Part shown: piece by piece, positions 21,633 through 21,825 of the stretch
Layout of the letters: each line of letters opens with the position of its first letter
How positions within the stretch are numbered: position 1 is the first letter of the stretch
Origin: Oscillospiraceae bacterium
Lineage (GTDB): Bacteria; Bacillota; Clostridia; Oscillospirales; Ruminococcaceae
DNA: 21,825 nucleotides
Assembly (NCBI GenBank): GCA_900757485.1
Contig: CAAEOA010000272.1
Coordinates: forward strand, 1-21,825
Direction: 5' to 3'
Position numbers and translations under genes: made by a program
The notes under the pieces: generated by a model
Database searches by the model: none
Seen by the model: the letters and a program-made list of their open reading frames with translations, nothing else
Told to the model about the DNA's origin: nothing

Positions 21633-21825
21633 CTATTTTTCTTCATACAGCAAAGATAACATCTGTATCAAATCTTCCTGTGTCAATCCGCACCCGGCTG
21701 ATAATTCAATCACCCGCTGCAAATGCTCCTCAATTTTTCTCAGCTGTTCCTCGCGGATAAACTCGGTATTCTTACTTGCCACAAAGCTGCCCTTTCCTGT
21801 AAGGGATATAATGAAGCCCTCCCGC
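21633..21825 (-). CDS. GntR family regulator, YtrA-type, C-terminal part (cut by window edge)
   Basis: Sixty-three codons are visible in a frame open at the right edge and ending at TAG 21635-21633. The residues REGFIISLTGKGSFVAS match the beta-wing end of the winged helix in GntR regulators, and the remaining short helical tail (EEQLRKIEEHLQRVIEL, then LTQEDLIQMLSLLYEE) is the short C-terminus of the YtrA subfamily, which lacks the large effector domain of other GntR proteins. Such regulators usually repress their own operon with an ABC exporter, as here, where ATPase and permease follow. The DNA-binding N-terminus and the promoter/operator are beyond the window. Confidence 0.85.
   Translation of the reverse strand, partial: REGFIISLTGKGSFVASKNTEFIREEQLRKIEEHLQRVIELSAGCGLTQEDLIQMLSLLYEEK

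Noticed and set aside
1..21825. CRISPR array, transposase, phage or integrase genes
   Set aside because: No regularly spaced repeats and no such protein family was recognised on either strand.

Overview
The window looks like a chromosomal segment of a Gram-positive anaerobe of the Clostridia (probably Oscillospiraceae/Ruminococcaceae-like). The indications are strong AAAGGAG-type ribosome binding sites, ATG/GTG/TTG starts, intrinsic terminators after most units, a tetrahydrofolate riboswitch, a split purine pathway (a free-standing AICAR transformylase beside a PurO-type IMP cyclohydrolase), and the protein families present (folate ECF S component, DUF815 ATPase, YtrA-type GntR with its ABC exporter). 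Species assignment is inference. No phage, integron, CRISPR or transposase gene was seen; most of the window is housekeeping.

Layout. (1) 1-3174, plus strand: end of a purine operon. An odd partial reading frame whose start looks like a lipoteichoic-acid-synthase-type sulfatase and whose remainder is the C-terminal half of IMP cyclohydrolase, then AICAR transformylase and purD. A roughly 100-nt inverted repeat overlaps the purD stop codon, followed by a terminator. (2) 3225-4051: promoter, tetrahydrofolate riboswitch, folate ECF transporter S component, and a terminator shared with the convergent neighbour. (3) 4063-9603, minus strand: a large GH106-like glycosidase, an orphan BtuF-type lipoprotein and a DUF815 AAA+ ATPase with a near-consensus promoter. 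(4) 9728-13178, plus strand: promoter, a structured leader of about 190 nt with no recognised class, then ilvB-ilvN-ilvC and a terminator. (5) 13224-16444: GNAT acetyltransferase, then a Na/phosphate cotransporter (with PhoU-like tail) and ung, behind a promoter and a terminator-like leader hairpin. (6) 16563-16834: a tRNA-Met/tRNA-Glu operon with its own promoter and terminator. (7) 16870-20122: an Uup/YfmR-like ABC-F ATPase and a MATE exporter. (8) 20063-21825: a perfect 27-bp bidirectional terminator, then, on the minus strand, an ABC exporter (permease and ATPase) and the C-terminus of its GntR/YtrA regulator, cut by the window edge.

How the genes work together: the purine enzymes use formyl-tetrahydrofolate, and the next gene is a riboswitch-controlled folate importer, so one-carbon supply and use sit side by side. 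ilvBNC carries out the first two steps of branched-chain amino acid synthesis. The right-hand part is envelope and efflux functions. The features most worth follow-up are the IMP cyclohydrolase chimera at the left edge, the palindromic element at the end of purD, the unclassified ilv leader, and a recurring arrangement in which the best Shine-Dalgarno lies 27-38 nt upstream of the start codon with a small hairpin in between.
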